Positions 53,772-63,091 are shown, numbered from the stretch's first letter. The stretch is DNA of 64,000 bases from Sedimenticola thiotaurini (GCF_001007875.1 NZ_CP011412.1:310001-374000); one strand, 5' to 3'. Notes: generated by a model from the letters alone, not told the origin. Translations and numbers: made by a program.

Positions 53772-56516
53772 TCAGGCCGGTTCCACCTGAACTGCACAAA
53801 ACTTGAATTCCGGGATCTTGCCATCAGGATCCAGGGCCTCGTTGGTCAACAGGTTCGCCGCCGCTTCGTAATAGCAGAAGGGCAGAAACACCTGTCCCGG
53901 AGTGACACCGCTGTCACTCCTGACCCGGGTGGTTATCTCCCCGCGTCTGGAGCGCAGAATGATCGCTTGTCCCGACTGCACACCGATCTGTTGCAGGTGC
54001 TCCGGGTGCAGCATCGCCACCGGTTGGGGTTCCAGGTTGTTCAGGACACTCGCCCGACGGGTCATGGCACCGGTATGCCAGTGCTCCAGCTGCCTGCCGG
54101 TGATCAGGATGCAGGGATAGGCATCGTCCGGTAATTCATCGGCATGACTGTAGTGGGCCGGCACCAGGGCCGCCTTGCCATCGGCGCGTAGAAAACGCTC
54201 CTGGAAAATGACCGGTTGCCCCGGGTCACCCTCCTTACGGCAGGGATAGGTGACCGAACTTTCCTTTTTTAATCGCTCCCAGGTGATGCCGGCGATACTG
54301 GGCATGGCACGGCGCATCTCGTTGAATACATCCTGTGGGCCGTTGTAGTCCCAGTTCAGATTGAGCCGCTCCGCCATGGCCAAAATGATCTCCAGATCCT
54401 GGCGCGCCTGACCGGGAGGATCGATAGCCTGCCGTCCCATCTGCACGTTGCGATCGGTATTGGTAAAGGTGCCGGTTTTTTCCGGGAAGGCGGAGGCGGG
54501 CAGGATGACATCCGCGTAGTGGGCGGTTTCGGTCATGAAGATGTCCTGCACCACCAGATGCTCAAGGGAGGCCAACGCCTGCCTGGCGTGGTTCAGATTG
54601 GGATCGGACATGGCGGGGTTCTCCCCCATGATATACATGCCGGCGATCTCTCCATCCAGGATGGCGTGCATGATCTCAACAACGGTCAGGCCCGGATCGG
54701 GGTCGAGTGTTGTGTTCCAGAGTGCTTCAAAACGGTGCCGGGCGTCCTGGTTGTCCACCCGTTGATAGTCGGGATAGACCATGGGCATCAGGCCCACGTC
54801 GGAGGCACCCTGTACATTATTCTGGCCGCGCAGGGGGTGTAATCCACAACCTTCCCTGCCGACCTGTCCGCTGATCAGGGCCAGGTCAATCAGACAGCGC
54901 ACGTTGTCGGTGCCGTGTACATGCTGGGATACGCCCATGCCCCAGAAGATCATGGAACCCTTTGAACTGGCATAGATGCGGGCCACTTCATACAGGGTCT
55001 CGGCCGGTATGCCGCAGATCGGTGCCATGCGTTCCGGGGTGTACTCCTGCAGATGCTGCTTGAGTGCCTCGTAGCCTTCGGTACGCTGTTCAATAAATGC
55101 TTTGTCCACCAGGTCCAATTCAATGACCGCGTGCATGATGGCATTCAGCATCGCCACATCGGTATCGGGGTGGAACTGCAAAAAATGGTGCGCATGGCGC
55201 GCGATGTCGGTTTTTCGCGGATCCATCACGATCAGGGTTTTTCCCGCCCGGGCGGCATTCTTGAAAAAGCTGGCGGCGACCGGATGGTTGGACGTGGGAT
55301 TGGACCCGATCAGTACAATCACTTCACATTTGTCCACGTCGGCGACAGGATTGGTCACCGCACCGGAGCCGACCATCTGCAGCAGTGCCGCCACGGATGA
55401 GGCGTGACACAACCGTGTACAGTGATCCACGTTGTTTGTGTGCAGGCCGGTACGAATCAGTTTTTGAAACAGGTAGGCCTCTTCGTTCGAGCCCTTAGCG
55501 GAACCGAAGCCGGCCAGGCCGGCAGGCCCCCGGCTGTCCAGTACTTTTTTAAGACCATCGGCGGCGTACTGCAGCGCCTCTTCCCAGCTCGCCTCACGGA
55601 AGTCCCTCAATGGATTGTCATAATCCATATCCATCTCGGGCCGTTTCGGCGCATCCGCTTTTCGTATCAAAGGGGTCAGCAGGCGCTGGCGATGATTGAC
55701 ATAGTCAAAGCCGTAGCGGCCCTTGACGCAGAGGCGGCCATGGTTGGCGGGACCGTCGCGCCCCTCGACAAACTGGATACGATTATCTTTAACGTGATAA
55801 GTGAGCTGGCAGCCCACCCCGCAGTATGGGCAGACCGAATCCACCTGCCGGTCTATCGTCTGCCGGCCCACATCACCGGCAGGCATCAGGGCGCCCGTGG
55901 GGCAGACCTGCACACACTCGCCACAACCGACACAACTGGATTGTCCCATGGGATCATCCATATCGAAGATGATCCGTGCCCGGCTGCCACGATGGTAAAA
56001 ACCGATCACGTCATTGGCCTGCTCTTCCCGGCAGGCGCGCAGGCACCGGCCGCACTGGATGCAGGCGTCCAGACTTACCGTGATTGCCGGATGGGACCGA
56101 TCCGGCTCCGGTTGTTGTCGTGCTGGAAAACGGCGTCCGCTGACCTGGAGTTTCTCGCACCAGTGACTCAACTCATTGTGTGGGGTGAGTGACAGCCCCT
56201 CCGGAGTGTCGGATTGCAGCAGCTCCAGGACCAGTTTCTGCGCCGTGGCGGCCCGTGGTGATTTACTGGCCACCGACATGCCTTCGCTGGGGTAGCGGCA
56301 GCAGGAGGGGGCCAGCGTCCGCTCGCCGTCGATTTCCACCACGCAGGCGCGGCAGTTGCCGTCGGCACGCAGCCTGTCGCTATAGCAAAGGTGCGGTATC
56401 TCCACGCCGTGACGCTGAGCCGCCTGCAGGATGGTCTCGTTGGCCTGTGCTGTGACAGGGGCGCCATTCAGAGTGAATGAAACAGTTGCCGTACCAGTGC
56501 TCGGGTTCGCAGCCAT
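53772..56516 (-). CDS. fdsA: NAD-dependent formate dehydrogenase alpha subunit (Mo/W)
   Basis: This is a 914-residue molybdopterin oxidoreductase that oxidises formate to CO2. An N-terminal [2Fe-2S] domain (cysteines in IPHLCYSD, NCRACVVEID and PSCCRYP) leads to a NuoG-like Cys region, two [4Fe-4S] motifs of ferredoxin type (CIQCGRCLRACRE and CVGCGECVQVCPTG), then the [4Fe-4S] near the cofactor (CPYCGVGC) and the bis-MGD domains. The active-site ligand is a cysteine in TRLCHASSVAAL, so no selenocysteine is needed. ATG follows the fdsB stop with no gap. ModE/ModA in this window fit its Mo/W need. Confidence 0.92.
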   Translation of the reverse strand: MAANPSTGTATVSFTLNGAPVTAQANETILQAAQRHGVEIPHLCYSDRLRADGNCRACVVEIDGERTLAPSCCRYPSEGMSVASKSPRAATAQKLVLELLQSDTPEGLSLTPHNELSHWCEKLQVSGRRFPARQQPEPDRSHPAITVSLDACIQCGRCLRACREEQANDVIGFYHRGSRARIIFDMDDPMGQSSCVGCGECVQVCPTGALMPAGDVGRQTIDRQVDSVCPYCGVGCQLTYHVKDNRIQFVEGRDGPANHGRLCVKGRYGFDYVNHRQRLLTPLIRKADAPKRPEMDMDYDNPLRDFREASWEEALQYAADGLKKVLDSRGPAGLAGFGSAKGSNEEAYLFQKLIRTGLHTNNVDHCTRLCHASSVAALLQMVGSGAVTNPVADVDKCEVIVLIGSNPTSNHPVAASFFKNAARAGKTLIVMDPRKTDIARHAHHFLQFHPDTDVAMLNAIMHAVIELDLVDKAFIEQRTEGYEALKQHLQEYTPERMAPICGIPAETLYEVARIYASSKGSMIFWGMGVSQHVHGTDNVRCLIDLALISGQVGREGCGLHPLRGQNNVQGASDVGLMPMVYPDYQRVDNQDARHRFEALWNTTLDPDPGLTVVEIMHAILDGEIAGMYIMGENPAMSDPNLNHARQALASLEHLVVQDIFMTETAHYADVILPASAFPEKTGTFTNTDRNVQMGRQAIDPPGQARQDLEIILAMAERLNLNWDYNGPQDVFNEMRRAMPSIAGITWERLKKESSVTYPCRKEGDPGQPVIFQERFLRADGKAALVPAHYSHADELPDDAYPCILITGRQLEHWHTGAMTRRASVLNNLEPQPVAMLHPEHLQQIGVQSGQAIILRSRRGEITTRVRSDSGVTPGQVFLPFCYYEAAANLLTNEALDPDGKIPEFKFCAVQVEPA

Positions 56517-58187
56517 CTATGCAAACTCCTCTGGAAAGTATTTCAGAGCGGAGCGCAGCGGATTGGGGGCGGCCTGGCCGAGGCCGCAGATCGAGGCATC
56601 CGACATCACCTGACACAGCTCCTGTAACAGGGGCTGATCCCACTCCTGTTCGCTCATCAGCGTGGCCGCTTTCTCGGTACCGACCCGACAGGGTGTGCAC
56701 TGGCCGCAGGACTCATCGGCAAAGAAGCGCATGGCGTTCAACGCCTGTTCCCGCACGCTGTCCTGGTCGGAGAGTATGATGATCGCCGCCGAGCCGATGA
56801 AACAGCCATACTCATGCAGGGTGTCGAAGTCCAGTGGAATATCCGCCAGGGAAGCGGGCAGAATGCCGCCCGAAGCGCCCCCGGGAAAATAGGCCTTCAG
56901 ACGGTGCCCCTTCTGCATGCCGCCGCAGTACTCCGCGATAAGTTCATTCAGGGTAATGCCGGCGGGAGCCAGATAGACGCCGGGCTTTTTCACCCGGCCA
57001 CTGACGGAGAAACTGCGCAATCCGTAACGTCCGTTACGCCCCTGGGCACTGAACCAGTCTGGCCCTTTCTCCAGCAACTCGGGTACCCAGTAGAGCGTCT
57101 CCATGTTGTGCTCTAGTGTGGGTCGGCCAAACAGGCCTTTCTCCGCGATGTAGGGCGGGCGTAAACGGGGGATGCCGCGTTTGCCCTCGATCGATTCGAT
57201 CATGGCCGACTCTTCACCACAGATATAGGCACCCGCACCCCGACGCAATTCGATCGGGGGTAACGGACAGGGTGGGTTGCGGATGAGTGCGTCCAGCTCC
57301 CGTTGCAGCAGTTTGCGGATACCGGCATATTCATCGCGCAGATAGATATAGATCTTTGCCGCGTCCACCACCGTGGCGGCAATCAGCATGCCCTCCAGGA
57401 AGCGGTGTGGATTCCGTTTCAGGTAATAGTGGTCCTTGAAAGTGCCCGGTTCACCCTCATCGATATTGACCGCCATTAACCTGGGGGCAGGGTAGTCGCG
57501 CACAATGCGCCACTTGCTACCGGTGGGAAAACCGGCGCCGCCAAGACCCCGCAGTTTGGCATTTTCCAGGGTCTGGATAATGGTTTCGTGATTTGCCTCG
57601 CCGTCATTGAGCACCCCTTTCAACTGCCCGTAGCCATCCGCTTCGAGATAGGTGGAATAGTCCATTGCCTGGTCTGGAATCGGTTCATCACGGTTACCCT
57701 GGTTGATGGCGTCCTGCACCCGCTCGGGGGTGGCGAACGGTACCGGGTGGGTGCCAACCACTGCCACCGGGGCGATTTCACAACGTCCTACGCAGGGCAC
57801 AGGCTGAATGCGCACATGGTTTCCCAGGGCGGCCTGCAACTCCCGAATCAAGGGGTCCGCGCCTGCCATACTGCAACTGATGGAATCGCAGACACGCACG
57901 GTCAACGACGGGGGCGGGGTCTCGCCACTTTTGACCAGATCGAAATGGTGGTAAAAACTGGCGACTTCATACACCTCGCTGGTTGAGAGCTTGAGTCGCT
58001 CCGCCAGCGCCGTCAGCAGACCGCTCTCCAGGTAACCCCGGTCGTCCTGAATACGATGGAGGTATTCAATCAGGCGATCGCGGCGTGCTGTGCCGGCATC
58101 AAGATAGGGGGTGACCGCTGCCAGCGCTTCCGGCGTAGCCTGCCGACCCCTTCTGCGGGATTTCTGTTGACCGTCTTTTCGTTTCAA
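56517..58187 (-). CDS. fdsB: Formate dehydrogenase diaphorase subunit, NuoE-NuoF fusion
   Basis: This 557-residue protein fuses two parts normally separate in Fds enzymes. Residues up to about 155 form a NuoE/FdsG-like [2Fe-2S] thioredoxin domain (CDSISCSMAG and CVGRCEIAP). The rest is a NuoF/FdsB-like flavoprotein with GLGGAGFPTGSKWRIV, an NAD/FMN site and the [4Fe-4S] motif SCGQCTPCRVG. It transfers electrons from FdsA to NAD. The frame opens at TTG 58214, but GAGGATAGG favours TTG 58187 or 58190. FdsC and FdsD genes are not adjacent. Confidence 0.9.
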   Translation of the reverse strand: MKRKDGQQKSRRRGRQATPEALAAVTPYLDAGTARRDRLIEYLHRIQDDRGYLESGLLTALAERLKLSTSEVYEVASFYHHFDLVKSGETPPPSLTVRVCDSISCSMAGADPLIRELQAALGNHVRIQPVPCVGRCEIAPVAVVGTHPVPFATPERVQDAINQGNRDEPIPDQAMDYSTYLEADGYGQLKGVLNDGEANHETIIQTLENAKLRGLGGAGFPTGSKWRIVRDYPAPRLMAVNIDEGEPGTFKDHYYLKRNPHRFLEGMLIAATVVDAAKIYIYLRDEYAGIRKLLQRELDALIRNPPCPLPPIELRRGAGAYICGEESAMIESIEGKRGIPRLRPPYIAEKGLFGRPTLEHNMETLYWVPELLEKGPDWFSAQGRNGRYGLRSFSVSGRVKKPGVYLAPAGITLNELIAEYCGGMQKGHRLKAYFPGGASGGILPASLADIPLDFDTLHEYGCFIGSAAIIILSDQDSVREQALNAMRFFADESCGQCTPCRVGTEKAATLMSEQEWDQPLLQELCQVMSDASICGLGQAAPNPLRSALKYFPEEFA

Positions 58188-58249
58188 CAACCTATCCTCT
58201 TTTGGGTGGGGCAAATCTACGCAAAGAGTCTTGCGCTACATTTAAACCA

Positions 58250-58819
58250 CTATTTATCTATGGTTTGTTCGTCTGACTGTTCCAGCGTACTCATCAGACC
58301 ATCCGCCAGGGCTTGTGGCGGAAGACCGTGGGGCAGCACAGCCGCCAGCTTTCCATTCCGGTCGATCACATAGAGGTTGGCAGTGTGATCGATGGTGTAG
58401 TTTTCCGTTTCGCCTTTACCAACAAAATCAAAACGGGCGTGATAACGCTTGGCCACTTCGGCAATCTGCTCTGCCGTGCCGGTCAGACCCTTCATACGGG
58501 GATGAAAATAGTGTGTGTATTCACGCAATTTTTCCGGTGTGTCCCGATCTGGATCCACCGATATAAAGAGTGGATCAATCTGCTCCGCAGCTTCTCCGAT
58601 GCTGCTCAAGGCAGCGCTGATGGTTGCCAGTGATGTGGGGCAGACGTCCGGGCAGAAGGTGTATCCAAATGAAAGTACAACAACGTGACCCCGGGAATCA
58701 CTTAAAGAGTAGGGTTTGCCGTCAGACCCGGTCAGAGTGAAATCACCCCCGATTCCGAATGCGTTGCTCCCGGTAAACAGAAGCGTGGCTATAAGCAGGT
58801 ATTTATATAATTGGTACAT
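58250..58819 (-). CDS. senC: SCO1/SenC copper chaperone
   Basis: This is a 189-residue periplasmic thioredoxin-fold copper chaperone. A signal peptide (about 1-21) is followed by GYTFCPDVCPTSL with the copper-binding CxxxC pair and a downstream conserved histidine in the YTIDHTANLYVID segment. SCO proteins deliver copper to CuA sites or other enzymes. GGAGG precedes ATG 58819. It is divergent from mtoX, and SCO genes are commonly found beside mtoX. It could serve either the methanethiol oxidase or the CuA enzyme at 46 kb. Confidence 0.92.
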   Translation of the reverse strand: MYQLYKYLLIATLLFTGSNAFGIGGDFTLTGSDGKPYSLSDSRGHVVVLSFGYTFCPDVCPTSLATISAALSSIGEAAEQIDPLFISVDPDRDTPEKLREYTHYFHPRMKGLTGTAEQIAEVAKRYHARFDFVGKGETENYTIDHTANLYVIDRNGKLAAVLPHGLPPQALADGLMSTLEQSDEQTIDK

Positions 58820-59142
58820 CGAATCCTCCCAGATGGTATTCAGTAATGCAGCTTTAATGCCAACTAACTATAAGCCGGATTTGCTTGATCCAGGAAGTTA
58901 AAAGTGTTTCAGAGACTGTGCAACATCGTGTGCATGTGTAACAGCAACGGCGCAACCTAAAAAAGCTTATCTCCTCAGAAAGGTTGTAAATACTGACATT
59001 TATCACTTTGGCACTGTTTTTGCGGGATATGACACACCGCTAGAGGGCGGGGTGATTATTCGGCTGGTGCCGTATCCCTTAATCACTTGGAACGGAAACC
59101 AGAAAATAAACAATAGAGCAAAGAGTTGGAGGAAACTACCTT
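58820..59142. other. Divergent control region between senC and mtoX
   Basis: These 323 bases hold the sigma-54 promoter (listed separately) for mtoX and, on the other strand, the senC promoter. There is also a long untranslated leader of about 108 bases for mtoX. Upstream enhancer-like palindromes for a NtrC-type activator could not be assigned by eye. Confidence 0.5.
59009..59024 (+). promoter_or_regulatory. Sigma-54 (RpoN) promoter of mtoX
   Basis: TTGGCACTGTTTTTGC matches the -24/-12 consensus (TGGCAC and TTGC), with exactly ten bases between the invariant GG and GC. The start would be about 59035, roughly 108 bases before ATG 59143. Transcription would require an enhancer-binding ATPase, so mtoX is predicted to be strictly inducible. 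Confidence 0.78.
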
Positions 59143-60519
59143 ATGCATAAGCATCACAAAGGAACAGTCAGTCGCACCTTGATGGCGGCTACCCTGGCCG
59201 CATCGACACTGTTTACCGCGCTGCCCGCTAATACTCTGGCTGACGAGCCTTGTAACTCACCTTATATGGCCAAGATCGTCGGACAGGAGGATTTTGTCTA
59301 TGTCTGGACCCTGGGTGTTGAGGGTGTGGGTGATGGTCAGGACAAACTGGTAACGATCGATGTTAATCCAAAGTCCAAGAACTACGGCAAGGTGATTAAC
59401 ACCCTGTCGGTTGGTGGTCGTAACGAGGCCCATCACTCCGGGTTGACCGATGATCGCCGTTATCTCTGGGCGGGTGGCCTGGATACCAACAAGTTGTTCA
59501 TCTTCGATGTTCATACCGATCCAGCCAAACCGACACTGCATAAGGTCATCACCGACTTTGTTGCCAAGAGCGGCGGTGTGGTTGGTCCCCACACCACCTA
59601 CGCCTTGCCCGGTCGTATGATTATCACCGGCCTGTCCAATAACCAGGATCACGGTGGACGTACCGCATTGGTGGAATACACCAACGAAGGCGATTACGTG
59701 GCAACCTACTGGGTGCCGACGGATGAAAATCTGCAGGGTGCGGTGAAGAGCGGTAAGTATGCTGATGGTTATAACTACGATATTCGTGCACTGCCGCGTC
59801 GTAACGTCATGGTGACCTCATCATTTACCGGCTGGTCCAACTACATGATGGACTTCGGTAAAATGCTGCAGGACAAGGAAGCCATGAAGCGGTTTGGTAA
59901 TACCGTGGTGATCTGGGATCTGCATACCCGTAAACCAAAGAAGATCCTGGACGTTCCGGGAGCTCCGCTGGAGATTCGTTGTGCCTGGCGCTCTGAAAAC
60001 AACTGGTGCATGACCACCACCGCCCTGACTTCCAAGATCTGGATCATCTACGAGGATGAAAACGGTGAATGGCAGGCCAAGGATGTGGGTGATATCGGCG
60101 ATCCCTCCAAGGTACCCCTGCCGGTGGATATCTCCATTACCGCCAATGACCAGGGTCTCTGGGTTGATACCTTCATGGACGGCAGTACGCGTTATTATGA
60201 CTTGAGCGACCCCATGAATCCCAAGCTGACCTACCAGAAAAAGATCGGCAAACAGGTCAACATGATCTCCCAGAGCTGGGACGGCAAGCGTGCCTACTAC
60301 ACCAGCTCCCTGTTGGCTAACTGGGATAAGAAAGGTGATGACAACGAGCAGTACTTCAAAGCCTACGACTGGAACGGCAAGGAACTGGTCGAGAAGTTCT
60401 CCATTGACTTCATGAAAGAGAAACTGGGACGGGCACATCAGATGCGCTTTGGTGCTTACTCGCTGTATGCCAGCAATCGGCGTACGCAGGAGAAGCAGCC
60501 CACTGTCGCTGCCAAATAG
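59143..60519 (+). CDS. mtoX: Methanethiol oxidase (SBP56/SELENBP1 family)
   Basis: This 458-residue periplasmic copper enzyme oxidises methanethiol to formaldehyde, sulfide and hydrogen peroxide. It has a Sec signal (about 1-33, ending NTLADEPC) and SBP56 blocks such as VYVWTLGVEG, GGRNEAHHSGL, DIRALPRRNVMVTSSFTG and GRAHQMRFG. GGAGG lies ten bases before ATG. SBP56-type MtoX genes are known next to SCO and MauG-like genes, and both are found here. Formaldehyde released could be oxidised to formate and then used by the formate dehydrogenase encoded next door. Peroxide could be handled by the MauG-like neighbour. Confidence 0.93.
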   Translation: MHKHHKGTVSRTLMAATLAASTLFTALPANTLADEPCNSPYMAKIVGQEDFVYVWTLGVEGVGDGQDKLVTIDVNPKSKNYGKVINTLSVGGRNEAHHSGLTDDRRYLWAGGLDTNKLFIFDVHTDPAKPTLHKVITDFVAKSGGVVGPHTTYALPGRMIITGLSNNQDHGGRTALVEYTNEGDYVATYWVPTDENLQGAVKSGKYADGYNYDIRALPRRNVMVTSSFTGWSNYMMDFGKMLQDKEAMKRFGNTVVIWDLHTRKPKKILDVPGAPLEIRCAWRSENNWCMTTTALTSKIWIIYEDENGEWQAKDVGDIGDPSKVPLPVDISITANDQGLWVDTFMDGSTRYYDLSDPMNPKLTYQKKIGKQVNMISQSWDGKRAYYTSSLLANWDKKGDDNEQYFKAYDWNGKELVEKFSIDFMKEKLGRAHQMRFGAYSLYASNRRTQEKQPTVAAK

Positions 60520-60624
60520 TCAGGTCTTCCCGACACCCCTGCCACATATGGCTGGCAGGGGATTTTGCCCTCCTACCCCCGGAGGGCATTCTTTTTATCC
60601 ACCTGTCTGTGCGGAGTTCCTTTT

Positions 60625-62580
60625 ATGAGCATAGTGAAGCAGCGCGGGTTATATGCCATAGCCGTTATACTACTGGGCGCCCTGATGACGCACCATCCGA
60701 TTGCGCGTAGCGCCACCCAGTCATCGACTGCTGTAGAACCAACGGTACTGGCCCCTTTCTATACCAAGGCCCTGTATGATCCGCCGGAAGCGGGCACTTA
60801 TGAATTACCACCCATTGGCATGGCCGCTGACGGAAATGTGATAGACACGAAAGGCAACAAGCGTCGATTGCATGAATTCTTCAGCGATGGAAAAGTTATC
60901 CTGCTGAGTTTTATCTACAGCACCTGCAATGATGTCAATGGTTGCCCGCTGGCCACGGCAGTGATGTACGAGATACAGAAAAGAATAAGAAATGATCCAT
61001 TCCTACGTGATCGGTTCGAGATGGTGAGTCTCAGTTTTGATCCGATCTACGACACACCGGAAGTGATGGCCCTTTACGGCAAAGGTTATACAAAAGACAA
61101 CAACTGGCGTTTCCTGACCACTGCCTCAAACGACGACTTGCAGCCCATACTCGACAGTTACCAGCAATCGGTGATTCGCGACTATGACGAGAACGGCAAG
61201 GAGCTGGCAAGTTTCTCCCACATACTCCGGGTATTCCTGATCGATCCGGAAAAACGGATCAGAAACATATACAGCGTCTCTTTCCTCAATCCTGGCCTGA
61301 TCATTAACGATGCCAAGACAGTTCTGATGAGTGACTCCCAGGCACCGGCAGAGGATAACCTGGTCAAGGTGGCAAGCCTTTCCAGGCCCGGTGATTACAA
61401 GGTGGGTTATGAGACCAAGGATTATGTGACCAACAGTCAATCGGTTGCCGATCGTACCGGTAAGGAGGCGGATTTGAGCGCTTACCTGGTAAAGCCTCCC
61501 CTTGGTCTGCCAGCCATTCCGCAACCCGAGAACAACCCGATTACCCAGGCAAAGGTACAGTTGGGTAGAAAACTCTTCTACGACCGTCGCTTATCTCTGA
61601 ACAACACCTTCTCCTGTGCCATGTGCCATATCCCGGAGCAAGGCTTCAGTAATAACGAGCTGGCTATTGCGGTTGGCCTGGAAGGGCGCAGTGGACGGCG
61701 CAACTCGCCAACCATCTATAACGTCGCCTATCTTAAAAAACTGTTCCATGACGGGCGCGAAGAGTCGCTGGAGCAGCAAGTGTGGGGGCCGTTACTGGCT
61801 TTCAACGAAATGGCCAATCCATCGGTAGGTGCGGTGATCTCCAAGATACGCAATATTCCCGATTACAAGGGACTTTTCGAGGCGGCTTTTGATGGCCGGG
61901 GTGTGAGTATGGAGACACTCGGCATGGCCATAGCCAGCTATGAAAGGCTCCTGGTATCCGGCAACTCACCGTTCGATCGCTGGTACTATGGCGGCGAGAA
62001 AAATGCCCTTAACGATGCGGCCAAACGCGGCTTTGACCTGTTCGTTGGTAAGGCGGGTTGTGTAAGCTGCCACACCATCGGTGAGAAGAGTGCGCTGTTT
62101 ACCGATGATGCTATGCACAACACCGGCATGGGCTACCGGGAATCCATGGGGATCAAACCAGAGTCGCAGAAGATGCTGGTGGCTCCGGGCATCTATATGA
62201 ATATCAGCCAGGATATTATTGCCGAGACCGGTTTCCAGCCGATTGGTGATGTGGGGCTCTATGAAGTGACCCAGAATCCGGCTGATCGCTGGAAGTACCA
62301 CACCCCATCCCTGCGTAATGTCGCCCTGACAGCGCCCTATATGCACAACGGGGCCCTGAGTACCCTGCGCGAAGTGGTGGACTTCTACAACGAAGGCGGG
62401 GTAGAGAATGAACTGCTGGATGTGCTGATCAAACCACTCGGCCTGACCGACCGCGAGTGTGACGATCTGGTGGCCTTTATGGAGAGCCTGACAGGTGATA
62501 ATGTGGACACCATTGTGGCGGACGCATTTGCTGCCCCTATTGGTGATTTAACAAAAGAGGACCCCGACTGGGCTCACTAG
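60625..62580 (+). CDS. SCO/SenC-MauG fusion protein
   Basis: This 651-residue periplasmic protein joins two proteins encoded separately in known mtoX clusters. Residues about 60-240 are SCO-like, with C101-NDVNG-C107 (a CX5C variant of the usual CX3C) and H199. Residues about 285-625 are a dihaem peroxidase/MauG domain, with haem motifs at 331-335 and 479-483 and PYMHNGALSTL near the C-terminus. The frame begins at 60565, but ATG 60625 has GGAG upstream and begins a signal/anchor (about 9-29). It would both supply copper to and oxidatively mature MtoX, a function inferred from the cluster. It follows mtoX by about 105 bases. Confidence 0.85.
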   Translation: MSIVKQRGLYAIAVILLGALMTHHPIARSATQSSTAVEPTVLAPFYTKALYDPPEAGTYELPPIGMAADGNVIDTKGNKRRLHEFFSDGKVILLSFIYSTCNDVNGCPLATAVMYEIQKRIRNDPFLRDRFEMVSLSFDPIYDTPEVMALYGKGYTKDNNWRFLTTASNDDLQPILDSYQQSVIRDYDENGKELASFSHILRVFLIDPEKRIRNIYSVSFLNPGLIINDAKTVLMSDSQAPAEDNLVKVASLSRPGDYKVGYETKDYVTNSQSVADRTGKEADLSAYLVKPPLGLPAIPQPENNPITQAKVQLGRKLFYDRRLSLNNTFSCAMCHIPEQGFSNNELAIAVGLEGRSGRRNSPTIYNVAYLKKLFHDGREESLEQQVWGPLLAFNEMANPSVGAVISKIRNIPDYKGLFEAAFDGRGVSMETLGMAIASYERLLVSGNSPFDRWYYGGEKNALNDAAKRGFDLFVGKAGCVSCHTIGEKSALFTDDAMHNTGMGYRESMGIKPESQKMLVAPGIYMNISQDIIAETGFQPIGDVGLYEVTQNPADRWKYHTPSLRNVALTAPYMHNGALSTLREVVDFYNEGGVENELLDVLIKPLGLTDRECDDLVAFMESLTGDNVDTIVADAFAAPIGDLTKEDPDWAH

Positions 62581-62590
62581 AAGGTAAATT

Positions 62591-63091
62591 ATGACTAAGA
62601 TAAAGTGGTTTGGCCTAGTACTCTGGTTGATCTGCGGATATGTGCTGGCGGGAGAGAGTATGTCGCCGGTGGAGCCACCCAAAGCGGTTGCCGATTTTAC
62701 GCTGCCGGGGATTGATGGTAATCAGCAGCGGCTGAAGGATCTGCAGGGCAAGTATGTACTGGTCAACTTCTGGGCCGTCTGGTGTGGACCCTGCCGGGCC
62801 GAGATGCCCTCCCTGGACCGTGCTTACCAGCAGTTGAAGGGTGATCAGTTTGAACTGCTGGCGATTCATGCCGGCCCCAGTATGGAACATGCCCAGGGTT
62901 ATGCCGAGGAGCTGAAGCTCACCTTTCCCATAGTGGTGGATGAGGATCTGGAGCTGACCAGCTGGGGCGTGCGGGGATTACCCACCACCTTCCTGATCGA
63001 CCCGGAAGGTCGCATTGTGGCCGAAGCCGTCGGTGAACGGGTGTGGGATGACGCTGCCATGCTGAAAGTGATCAGGGACTACATGGAGTAG
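62591..63091 (+). CDS. TlpA-like periplasmic thioredoxin
   Basis: This is a 166-residue secreted thioredoxin-like protein (signal peptide about 1-21, ending VLAGESM). It has the redox motif CGPC in FWAVWCGPCRAEMPSLD and the conserved LPTTFLIDPEG with cis-proline. TlpA proteins reduce cysteines of SCO and CuA proteins so copper can load. It lies ten bases after the fusion gene, within the same operon, and would keep the SCO cysteines reduced. A strong terminator follows. Confidence 0.9.
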   Translation: MTKIKWFGLVLWLICGYVLAGESMSPVEPPKAVADFTLPGIDGNQQRLKDLQGKYVLVNFWAVWCGPCRAEMPSLDRAYQQLKGDQFELLAIHAGPSMEHAQGYAEELKLTFPIVVDEDLELTSWGVRGLPTTFLIDPEGRIVAEAVGERVWDDAAMLKVIRDYME

